From the NCBI GenBank assembly GCA_023333565.1, contig JAJKFH010001182.1:434001-498000 (forward strand): DNA of 64,000 nt, in the 5' to 3' direction. A program made the translations under genes and the position numbers. How positions within the stretch are numbered: position 1 is the stretch's first letter; every line of letters starts with the position of its first letter. The DNA comes from Puffinus mauretanicus. Its lineage: Eukaryota > Chordata > Aves > Procellariiformes > Procellariidae. Shown piece by piece: positions 38,601 to 50,600 of this stretch. The notes beneath the pieces were generated by a model, which saw only the letters and a list, made by a program, of their open reading frames with translations, was not told the origin of the DNA and ran no database searches.

Positions 38601-41600
38601 GTTGATAGTCGAGGGCAGTTTTTCCTCAATAGCCCAGTGTCGGGACAGTGCGCTTCAAACCGTTCAGGTTAGTACGATTTTTTTGAAAAGCGAGAGATGA
38701 AGGCTGGTGGTTCCGGCCTCGTGCTTGAGGAAGGTGCCGGGCTGGGTGACATGTCGGCGCGGTGGTGGCAGGGCAGGCGGGCACCACCAGTTTGAAGGCG
38801 GGGCGCTGCTCCAACGGGCCACAGCTGGCTTTGGATAGACCCCAGAAGGCGAGCTCCTCCTCGCCGGGCCGCTTGCGAGGAGGTCTAGGGAAGGGAGGAC
38901 CGCTGAGGGGCTGAGAGATTCCCCGCCGGTGCTTGAAAGCTCACCTGGGCTTGGGGGAGAGCTGAAAAATAGGGCGTCTCCCAGCAGCGGGGCCGTCGGG
39001 AGGATCGCTGGGCCTCAGCCCCAGAAAAGCCAGCACCTTTCCACGGTCAAAACACAATTTTAGGCCTTCCACCAATGCAAAATTATGTTCTGTTGGGAAT
39101 TGTGGTCACAGCAAATAACCCCTTCCTGGAAAAGATGTATTTATTTTTTAATGTGTTTTTTTTGAAACTATAATCTAACAAATGGAAAGTCTTTGAGCAT
39201 GGTGTTTGCTTTTTCCTTCTCTGCCTGAGAAGAAAGTTTCATTTCAATCTTCCATTGTGCTTTAGCTGTTTGACGCAAGGCTGTTTTCTCCTGAAATCCT
39301 CAGTTGTGCTTTCCCCTCTCCCCACACCTTTGCTCGCACGCGGCTCCTCCGGAAGACAGGCGGACCTTCGCCAGGTCTCCTCGGGAAGACAGGCAGACCT
39401 TCGCCAGGTCTCCTCGGGAAGACAGGCAGACCTTCGCCAGGTCTCCTCGGGAAGACAGGCAGACCTTCGCCAGGTCTCCTCGGGAAGACAGGCAGACCTT
39501 CGCCAGGTCTCCTCGGGAAGACGGGCAGACCTTCGCCAGGTCTCCCCGGGAAGACGGGCAGACCTTCGCCAGGTCTCCCCGGGAAGACGGGCGGACCTTC
39601 GCCAGGTCTCCTCGGGAAGACGGGCGGACCTTCGCCAGGTCTCCTCGGGAAGACAGGCGGACCTTCGCCAGGTCTCCTCGGGAAGACAGGCAGACCTTCG
39701 CCAGGTCTCCTCGGGAAGACGGGCAGACCTTCGCCAGGTCTCCTCGGGAAGACGGGCAGACCCATGGAGTCTCCTGCGGGAAGGCGGGCAGACCGCCAGG
39801 ATTCAGCTGCTCCGGGCCTGGCAGAGCAGCTATAATGCGCCGCGTGTTTCCGTGGGCAGGCTCCGTGCCGGTTGGCCTCTGACGTTAATACGTGTTCTGT
39901 TGGCCTAACCCGTGCGAGTTTTGGAAAGCAGTGTCACCGCCATGGCGTAGTGCCAGGCTAGCAGCGGCCAGGCGAGCCTGTTCCTGCAGCAGAGCTGGCG
40001 CAGGTGGGTCTGGAGGGAGGCTGCTGGCTTCGCAGGCAGGGCTCGCGCCCCCGTTAGTGGGACCGATGCATTCCTCCTTTTCCCGTACCACGAAATAATT
40101 CAAAACCCCTGCCTTATTATTGACGGGAAGCAAGCGGGGTGGGAAGAGGTGTGCCGCCGGTTTGATCAACTTCAGCGCAAGTCCTGTTGTTTCAAGGAAT
40201 AATAGTTAGCAACTCAGATTCATTAGCAGAGCAAAATCCGAGCTCCATGTGACGGGCTGCCTAGAAAACAGTTTGTTTTGCTGTCTTTGGGCTTTAATTA
40301 AGACGTGTTCCATGCCAGCCCCCTGGCTCCCCGCTCCCCCGGCCCCCACCCGCTTGCTGTGTCACAGACCGGCGATCAGACGCTTTCAGATGGTCCGGCC
40401 CATGACTTTGACCTTCTGCGCGGTCCGGCGTTCCCTGGGGAACCGTTCAGCTCATGAGGTCTGATTTCACACTTCCAGGATGCCTCGGCTCTCCTAACAA
40501 TGACAGGGAGACAAAGCCCTTTAGAGCGGGCCGCATGGGGACTTGTTTAAATTGGAAACTAGAGAGGAGTCAAGGAACAAGGTTACAGGCTACAGAATAG
40601 TGCTTTTAATAAAGAGCTCACAGCTCTGGTTCAGCTCAAAGAGGGCTACCTCTGTACAATTAATTGAGACATTTATCTGGAGCATCTTAGGCCTCTACTT
40701 TCTCACAGAATTATGTGATAAATATCAGCCAAGAGGCAAATGAGATGTGCATGAAATGAATTTTTAACACTTTGATTACTGTGTCTCCAGTCTTCATTAG
40801 AAGTAAATTTATTTGTATTTCTGACCTCATTATTAATCAATTGTCTGCGGTTTTTTTGGGTACCGTGATTTCAGATCCTGGTATATCAGACAGATTTTAC
40901 TAAAGAGCTCAGTGATACTTAGGTTTACAGTCAAAAGCTTTTCAGGATTCTCCTCCTCTGAAGAACATAAAAAATGAGGCAGAATTTTTTTTTTCTTCTT
41001 TTTCAGTTTTAGGTCTGGAATTCAGCCTCTCTTTTAAGAAAATTCCCTGTTAAAATTTTGTTTAAAGTACTTGGAAGTAGGGTGAAGATACCAAGATGGC
41101 TAAACGTGCAGAACGTAAATGAGTTTTCTAAAATCTGTTCTACTAAAATGTCCTAATACCACATGTGCAAAAATAGTCTTTGAAATTGTTCTTCAAACAC
41201 TCGGAAATGTCAGAGTGATGTACACAAACGTTAAATTCACAAAGGTATGGAAGCCCATGCATGTGAAATTGAAGGAATAAATTCAGAGGCCCTTTGGAAA
41301 TATGGTTCCAAAAGTAATTTGCTCTGTCAATTAGTGCAACCAGATTTCAATATACACTTGAGTTATCTTGACAAAGTACGGAAATCTACTATGGGCAGTA
41401 TTCTATGACAGATAAAATCTCACCTGGCCCTGTCGTATAGGTCGCCTGAAGACGTCAGTCCGATATCATGTACTGCAAAACTACTTTTTTTTAAGAAAGT
41501 AGCGGTTTTAGGGTACTAGTGGCAAAATTAGGATTTAAAAGACATTTTTGGTTAACCATAGCCTTTAGAATTAAATATACAGTGAAAGGATGACTTGTGA

Positions 41601-44600
41601 TTGTTAGCATTATTTTTTTTTTCTGTCAATATTCTGTGGAAATGAGTTTAACACGATTGTGGCACTACACTGGGTCGCCTGGTAAGACATCTCACGCGTT
41701 CATGATATCGGTCTGTTGCGACGTGTTTGCAGCAGCACTATTGAAGAGGAATTATCATTTCAATTTAAAGATGGAAAACGAAGAGAGGTTAACTGACTCA
41801 GCTAAGGCCGACAGAGCAAGTCGTTGTCAAAGCTGGCATTTGGCGTGGGTCCTGTACTTAATCCATTAGATAAGGCAGCTTCTCATGCTATTGAGCCGTT
41901 CCTCTCCTGGCCAAAGGTCAGGCCGACTGCTCTGTTGCAAGCAGCTGGCTGGCAGGGAGCTCGGAACAACATTAGTGACATTAGCGTCTGCATGAGTGGC
42001 ACTGCCCCCCAGAGCCATGAACTGGCTGTCTTGTCTTCCCGAAAAATAAAGGCCTTTTTTGGCTGTGGGGACTTAGATCCATAATGGGCAGGCATGGCCA
42101 GCAGTAGGGAAGAACTATAATAGCCTATGAAATATTCAAGCAATATCTCAGCTTTCATAACCACGTTAAACTGGGCTGAACTTTGTGAAGTTGTGGTTTG
42201 TGAACTTGACTTTTAAAAGTAGAAATGGAATTGGAATCTTCTATTAAATTTTTAAACTATCCAAAACATTTTTAGTAGTCTTTGTGATTCTAATTCAGTT
42301 TGGATGATGTAATTTGAACAATGCAAAAATTCATGTAATACTTAGTTCAGAATAAAGTTAGCAATTTGCATAAAATCAGTTCATGGTCTAGCCAATGCTG
42401 GAGATGGCTTTCTATCATTTTATATAACTTTATGGGCTGATCAGTGGCAAGTAAATGTTAAATGCCAACCTATATTTAGCCTGCCACATGGTGCCTTTTG
42501 TTGAGAAAACTGTTGAAGGAACAAAACTAGGAAATTATTTGTGTTTCTGGACATATACCAAAGCAGTGCATGCTTTCTATAGCCATGGTAGAAGTACCTC
42601 CACAGGCCTCAGGGGAACTAGCCCTATGCTATCTGATGTCCCTTGCGAGTTAATCCTTATGAAGTGCAATAAGTTTTTCAGGGGGTAGGTAGGTCTGCCA
42701 TATGCTTCTTGGCTTGCATCCACTCTGAAAAGCAATTGCATCAATGGTAGTTCCTTGTAAGAGTCCATGGCAGCTCTGATTAAGAAAGAAAGAGTCATTC
42801 TACAATGACTGATGATCTCTCTGATTTGTTATTTTCTTTCCTACAAGCTGGATTTTCAAAGATTGAAAACAGAAAAGCATGATGTTTATGACTGTACACA
42901 GGTGTTTCTTTCCTGTCTAAAACAGGGATTCATCTTACTGCATAAAATATGGATGTTTCCATATGTTTGTTTACTAAAGTCTCCTTTTTTACAATATTAA
43001 CAGAATAATATGCAGATGACATGCAGTTTTCTGGAGACAATAGTGTGTTATAATAAAAGGACATCACAGTTTAACTTGTACAAAACATGGCAAGCAAGAA
43101 ATGTAAATTTAAGTTTTGATAGCTTTTCATCAAGAAAAACTCCTATTTGCGTACAAGTGGAGCTAGAAAGTGAGTACAAAAGTGCAATTATGTTGAATTG
43201 AAGTCCCTGTTTGGAAGAACTGCAGTCCTCCAAAAAATGAATTTTTGCTGGGAAAACAATCTACCAAGAATCAAAAATTTTTATTGGACAACTTCCCCCT
43301 CAGGGACCATTGAAGGACATATTTGTTTAACTTGCCCAGAAATATGAATGGTATTGTATTGCAGTTTGACATCTCTAATATTTAGGTAAAGTTCATATTT
43401 ACGCAAACAAAAAAGACTCGCATCTGAATTGGTCACATGTCATTCGATGGCTTGTGAAAAAGCAGTACTTTCGGAGTTGAATTTGATATGAAGGCCAACG
43501 TTTTGCTGTTTTAGCTACCCAGTAGACTGGACAGAGTCCAGCTCACCTCCAGCCAGGAAGACGGGCTGCAGCAGCATGTGTCTGAGACCTGTCCACCAGC
43601 CCTAGAACATCAGTTCACAAGGGTTCACAGGCCACCTAACATCTCTGGTGCTTGCTGATGAGTTCCAGCAAAGCGAGCCAGCTGATCTACAAATGTGGAA
43701 GTCCTGTGGTCTTTGAACTGATGGAAAGGGCCTTTCCCAAACTTCTCCAAGTGAAAAACGCAGCAAAACTGTTATGCAATGTGGTGCTATAGCTACCTGA
43801 GAAGAAAATTCAGAAGCTAAAATTGTGTGGAGGTTGAGGTTTTGTTGTTTTGATTTTCTAAATATTTTGAGAAGCAATTAAAAATTGTCACTATTTAGGT
43901 ATCTTTTCTATGACGAAAAAGTATATTTTATATACTTGCAGGAGAAAAATGTTGTTCCAATGGCCAACCTTCTGAGCACCAGATAATGAATCTGAGCTCC
44001 AAACTTACTTTATTTCTTTTGTGCAGGACTTCCTGGGCTGTGGGGAACTTTCAGTTTTGAAGCAAATAACAGATAAGACTTCTCTAGTTCCTGGATAACC
44101 TCTCTTGCAACTTAACCACTGTTGTAGAGTTGGGCTGGTTTGAGTTGATGGCTGTACTGTTCATCCAGGGGCATGTGGTAGTTCTGAGAAGTAAGGTGAC
44201 AAGTAAAAGACTAACGTTTTAATTAATGTGTGTATAGTGTGCAATGTGAGGGACACAATGCTGATTGAAGTAAAATACTTAGATCTAGGAAAGTAATCTA
44301 AAAGTGAGTGCTCCGGTCTCACCGACTGTCTAAAGATTAAATGCAATGCAGCATAGCACAAACGAGGATATCTGTCAAACTAGATGCAATGTGTGGCATG
44401 ATGAATAAAATGGGAAGCTTCAAAAGGTAAGTAGTTCTTGGGAGCTTATATTACAAAGTAGAGTTCCTTCTAGGGGACATTCTCAAATAGTCCAGGTCTG
44501 TAATGGGAAAAGGGGAAAAAAAGGTGAGGGAGAGCCATCCAAAGAGAAGTTGCTTTCCTTTCCAGATTATTGTGCATATTATGTAAACTTTCTTTCTGTC

Positions 44601-47600
44601 ATTTCAGGAGCCCTTAGGACTATATAAGTAGACTCCAAAAAGCATGAGATGTTACAGCAACAGAATGGATAAATGGGATTTGTTTTACTTCTTACTGAGG
44701 TTTACTGCAGGTCTGATTTCTGTCAGTGGGAAGGTGCACTTCACTGGTTTTACGACCTAGTTGTCTCATTCATTCCTTCAAACAGTGCTAGGTGTAATAG
44801 TGATTAGTCCCACTGAGGTCACGGGATTCCTCAAAATTGTAAGTGCTGGTTTCGGTGGTGCTGGGAGCATGTTCTTAATGTGTAAGTGCCTTAAGCAGGT
44901 GGTGGGTCGTCTTACTCTTTGCACAGCACTGAGCACACACTTAGGGCTGTATTCAGAAGGTGTTTGTGGATGTCCTCTGATCAATAGAGTTAAGTACCTC
45001 TAACATCACTGGAACAGTAGCTGGAGGCCTACGAAAGGCACAGAGCAGGGAGCTAGTTGGAAGATCCTCAGTAGAACCAGGGATTTGGGCAGAATTTCTT
45101 GACATGACAGGTGATTTACGGTGATATGTGACAATTGTGATCTAGCCTGTGGTGAAAGGTATAACTGTGGTGACAACACAATTTAGAATGGTGTAACTGA
45201 GCTTAGGCAGCACAAGTCTAATGGAAGGTTTTTAAGTGTACTTTTAGAACTGCTAGATGAACAGGACATACTTTTCTGAACATGTGTGGTTCTTTTTTAT
45301 AAAAATGAGGAAAACCATGTATCTAGCTCTTGTTTGAAATTGCTAGTTGCATTAACTAGACAGAAGTTGTCTGAGGCTGCCTTGATTAGAGTATGCGTTG
45401 TGCTTAAGGTACGAGTTTTGAATAATATAGTAATGAATATATGTAGTAAGTTCCTGGATTTTCTTGGTCCTCCTAGAGACCGAGGAGATGTAAGGAGGAC
45501 ATCTTTTAATTTTTTAGTGCTCTCTTAAGGCTTTCATTGGGAACGATCCCATTATTTTGAACACTCTTGCAATGCAGCAGGTTGCCGTGGCTGTCAGTGA
45601 GAGTTAAGATTGCAGTTATTCTTTCTAATAACGAGAACTTGAAAGATGACAGATGGATATGAGTTTCACCAACTACTTGTGCATTGCTCTGGGTTTGTCT
45701 TTCTGGATCATGTTCGCTTATTTGGGTTGGTATCCAAACAACGTTTGCACGTACCATATGTTTAGCACGTCAGCGAAGAGTGTTGCCTTTCAGATACCCA
45801 GCTTGGTTATGAGTGTTTTAGCATGCAGAAGAAGTGCCCATAGGCAACGGTGAAGGGCTTTGCACGTGGGAACTTCATGGCCTCCTCATGGTAAAAACCG
45901 TGTTCCTCAGTAGAGATGTTCATAGCCAGGAAACTTCTATATGTCAACCATGGTATTTGGGCCTTCCCTTGTACCGTGTCACAACATTCTCTTTTCTCAA
46001 ATTTGGTCTTGAACTGTTTTCAAGTTATGGGGAGAAGAGACATGAAATGTTGAGTGTGAGAAGGGGATTCTTTTACTTCTGAAAACTGTCTGTCTGTGGT
46101 TTGATTGAGGATCTCTGTCATTGACGTTACGTATTATTTAGCTTTCTTAAGTGGATTGATATGGATATAAATCTATAAGGAGAGTCATTGAAAAAGTGCA
46201 TGTCAACAGATGCAGAAAATGAATGAATGTGGTAAATACCTTCTCTTTGTTTACAGAAGATGGCCTTTAGACACTGCAGTGCACTTTCCTGTGTCTGTAT
46301 ATGATTAATAAGCACAAATCACATTGTACCATCATATGCAAATATGATTGATCATGCTTTAAAAAAGGAGATAAAATAATATCACCTAGCTCACCTGCGG
46401 TGTCAGTTCTGCCTTGTTATATTAACTGTCTTCTGGGTGTTTCTTTTTCAAATACTGAAACCTAAAGAATATGAAACCTAAATAAGTATGAATTGTTTAA
46501 GTTTTCTACCACCTTTTAGGCTTGTGAAGTAGGAAAACATTGAGATATGTCATATAGCCATCTCTGGTGACTAATGAATTAATCATTTTTCAAGTTTAAT
46601 GGGAAAGATTCAGTGATATATTGTTTTCTAGAGAAGGTAAACATCAACTCTAACTGTAATTCACAATGTGTTTACAACAATTATTCTTTATCATTAAAGT
46701 TAATAATATGCACATTAACCTCTGATGTAGTCTGAATCAATACTGCAGTTTGGGAGATGTGACCCCTGGACAGCTTTGTCTAAATATTGATTTCATTGTC
46801 ATTTGTATAAGGTATGAAACAAATTACATGCCTCCCTAATATCATTAATGTAGCCCCATTGAGCTACTCAATTTATGGCTTCTTATAATGCATGACAAAG
46901 CATTACGGAGTTACTGAAGACATTGTGAAATACAATTGCTTAGTGTGCCAGATTTGATTGTGGAAAGCCAATGCCAACACTCAATAACTTTCAAACACTT
47001 TGCTGTCCAAAGAAAGGCCAGAGACAAGAACAAGCCACTCTGTAGTTTGCACTCTGTAGTTTGTTAATCTCCATCAGCTAAAGTTCCCTTGGGTTCTGGG
47101 AGCAGCAAACTATTCTACAGCTTCCTACTTATATATTTGTAGCCTTACATGAAAATAATGCATACATTTGTATTCTGTGCCAAAGGCAAATGTTGTTCTC
47201 TTCGATTATTGGAGGAAATCAGAATAGGTAGGAGGGATAGCATCTCTCTGTCTTGGCCAGCATTTATAGTGGTTGTCATTAGTGTCATAATTTGAAATAT
47301 GAGTTAAATAATTTATACCACAGTGTGATTTCTTCCCTTTATTGCAGCTGTCTTCTCACCATACTCCTCATGTTTTCGTTACTGCTCCTTCCATCATAGC
47401 TGTCCCTCAGGTCTTCCTCGTAACACCTTCTTACCCTTCCAGGAAATTTCAGGGTTGCCCCGAAACCCTGGAGATACCAATCTTCCCTTCTTTTGCTTCC
47501 TCCCTCTTCAGAAAGCTCCTTTTTTACACAAGCAAACTGTTGTTAAGCACGAGATTCAGGTGTCTACTTTCCTTCTTCTCCTTTCCAAATACAAACCTTG

Positions 47601-50600
47601 GCCTCGTGCTTATCTAAGAAAAAGCTTAGTATAAGTTTCATGTCTTCCCCTAAACTTTCAGTCGGCATGATTTTTCTTGCTCTTTACTTGGTTTCTAAGC
47701 TCTGCTCACCTGCAGTCATTGGCTGTAAGCTGCTTATTTCACATTCAGGGACACACACACACACACACACTTCCTTTCCCCATTCTTTTTCTTTAGCTTA
47801 AAAAAAAAAATTAACTTCCATATCCAGTCTAGGATACCGCTTCCATTATCTACATATTACATTTTCAAAGCAGCATCTTCATACTTTCTCCTGTGGTGGT
47901 TTTCATGCTGAGGACCTTCTTGTAAATATATGCAAAGCTACTTCATTGTGCTTTAATGTATACAAAAATCTCAGCCATGTTTGAGCTTCTGCTGTGCTGA
48001 GACTACAGCCCATCATTCCAGCTGATATTGTCTCATTGTTTAATTGTACTTGCCCATTTTCTCTGGTGTTAGGCTTTTATCTGAGGCTGTCTTTAAGGCT
48101 TTTTGATTTTGGGGAGAGGATTTGTACAGCGTGAAACATGTAGGGCATAGTAATCTTTGGATAAGTATCATAGGTGCTATGTTATTACAAATAATACAGA
48201 ATAATACATTTCCTACATATCAAAATGCTCTAATTATGTTATCATTACAGTCAATGTAGGATTGGCACCATTAAAGTAAAGTTCTCTTAGCTGTCTCAGA
48301 AGGGTGCTTGGCACCTTTTAGGAACATGCTGTTTTTTCATCAGAAAAGTCTGTATGGTGATTTTTTTTCTTTTCTTTTCTTTTTTTTTATAAAGACAAAA
48401 AAGATGTTCTTTTAGTGAAGAATGTTAATAGATTACGGAGATGAACAGCCTGTTATGACCATCTTGAATATAATGCAGACCATAGGACTTCTCTGAATTA
48501 ATTCCTGGGAGAATTACAATGCAGCTTAGGATAAGAGAAAAAAAAAACCAAAACAAATTTTTATTTAAACCTTGCTCGTGGTGGGCTTTCTTAGTTCATA
48601 AATTTTGTCCCAAATTTTCTCTTATAGGTAAAAGTGACCCGTTTTGTGTAGTTGAATTGAACAATGACAGACTGCTGACACATACCATCTACAAGAACCT
48701 CAATCCGGAATGGAACAAAATCTTCACATTGTAGGTGTTTGGATTTTGTGAGTGTTTGGGGGGGTTGGCGTTTGGGGTTTTTTGGGGGGGGAGCTGAAAG
48801 GGGTGTACGTGTGAATCAAAAATACCTACTACTGACTCTGAAAAAAGATAGTGATGACATACTGACATTTCTAAACCAAACAGCTGAATACCTTTTTGAG
48901 GATTAAAAACATGAAAAAACTTAGAGGAGAGGTGCCATCTTAAAGGTAAAAAAGCAAGTTCTGTTTCTTGGAAACTAGGTATGAGTAATGCTAAGCACTC
49001 CAGACTCCTGCTAGCTTCAGTGAGAGTTTCACTGAAGTTTTGGATGGGAAAAAATGGTATCGTGGTTATGACCTTCATTAAAACGTGGTTGTTAACTTTA
49101 ATAAACATAGATAACTATATAAAGGAAGGAATTTTAAATGCATTCATACTTCTCTGAATTGTGATCAGATACTTTCCACTTGTTCTTTCCATTTACCGAC
49201 TGCACTTCTCACAATACCATCTAGTATCATACCAGTAGATTGCTGCTATTGGGTAAAATGCAGTCTTAAACGTTTAGTTTATTGGGAAGTGACGCAGTTG
49301 GGTTTTTTAATCTGTCTGTTATTTTGAAGGCAGTAAAAGGCTCTGACAAAATAGAAAAAAGATTTCCACAGACAAAATGTTCCTGTTACTTGTCTTGCTT
49401 ATTTGCCTTCTTTTTCTCCCTGCTTCTCTATCTGACTGCAGTGTGACACCAATGAGTAGAAAACTGATCAGCTGCAGGTTTCTCTGCTGCTGAAATCAGC
49501 TAACAATCCACTGCAAAACCAGTCGAAGCTTTAGCTTTGTGTACACTTACTTCACTGTATCATAAATTAAAATACTGTGTTTTGCCCTTGATCTCAAAAC
49601 ACAGTCTGATTTTAATTTTCTTTTTTTTTTCCCCTCTAAATTTGTCATTCATATATTTGGCATCCATAGCTTTTCTTGCCTTGCAGTGAGCTCTCAGGAA
49701 TGAACTCAGAACAAAAGAAAAAATCTCACAACAGTTGTACTCTCATTAGCTTATTAACGTAGTTCTCATTTATGTATCTGCAAAACTACGCTAAATTCTT
49801 CATTAATTTATTTTTAATTACCTACTAATAAAGCCAATAACTAATCAACCTCTACTGCTCGACAGTGTTCTCTGCATAAGAAATTGCTTGGTTTTGTAGA
49901 GGACAAAAGACTAATCAGGAATCAAATAGAAAAACTCAAAAGGCCTTCAAGGAGAGTTTTCACCTCTCTTCTGTGTATATTTGCATTGACTATTTTATTT
50001 ATCCTCAGATTTGTTAATTAATTTTGGGCTAGCAATCCAGTTTCATTGGAATATTTTACTGAAGTTAAACTGCTTTGCTTGAACTCGTATTTCCTGGATC
50101 AGCCATTTGATCAAAGATGAGTTCTCTCAACAATTCTGTTTTTTTCTCTAAATAAGGAATGTGAATTTTTCACTTGAGAGTTTACAATATACAGTGACAT
50201 TTGTTGTGCGTGGTGGTGGAGTGTTTAATAGCTTGCAGGCAAAAACCAGTAGTAGCTGAAAAATGCATCGTTTTGTATAGCTTGTTCCTAATTTGTTGTA
50301 ATGACTGTTGTATATTTGTGATTAAGCAGGGATTTTAGAATTAAAGAGCATGTTCTCAGTGGAAGGATGTGTTTGTGTAGCTCGTAATTATTTTCGTTTA
50401 CAAACCTACAGATTTCACTGTCTGTGGTAAGAATTGCTGCAAGGGTAGCATGTGTAAGGGGTAGTTTTGAAAGGCTCTCAGCCCTGCTGCTCGCGGCTGT
50501 AAATCCCCCAGAGCTGCTCGCGCTGGCTCTCCTTGCAGCTCCTGCGGCGCAAACGCCAGGTAGGAGATTTAAAGCAACATCCTTCGGAAAAGTTCTGCTG

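Larger units (their letters stand above)
36402..48627 (+). other. MCTP1: MCTP1 intron, 12.2 kb, GC-AG type
   Basis: The intron begins gcaagt and ends cttatag. It contains a GC-rich block (about 38640-40460) around a 33-bp minisatellite (39352-39801), a possible ancient repeat at about 44790-44990, candidate conserved segments at 40530-40860 and 46560-46990, and an (AC)10 repeat at 47751-47770. No exon was recognised inside it. Confidence 0.8.

Noticed and set aside
39352..39801. CRISPR-like array
   Set aside because: Units are contiguous 33-bp tandem repeats with no unique spacers, in a vertebrate intron.
39255..39908. Long open frames (217, 192 and 167 codons) encoding an 11-residue repeat protein
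   Set aside because: They arise because the minisatellite period is a multiple of three. Frames on both strands are open and the unique flanks encode nothing recognisable.
36402..48634. Conventional GT-AG splicing from 36406 to the AG at 48633-48634
   Set aside because: It would replace the conserved TGKSDPFC with TGNDPFC. The GC donor has a perfect AG|GCAAGT context and restores the family sequence exactly.
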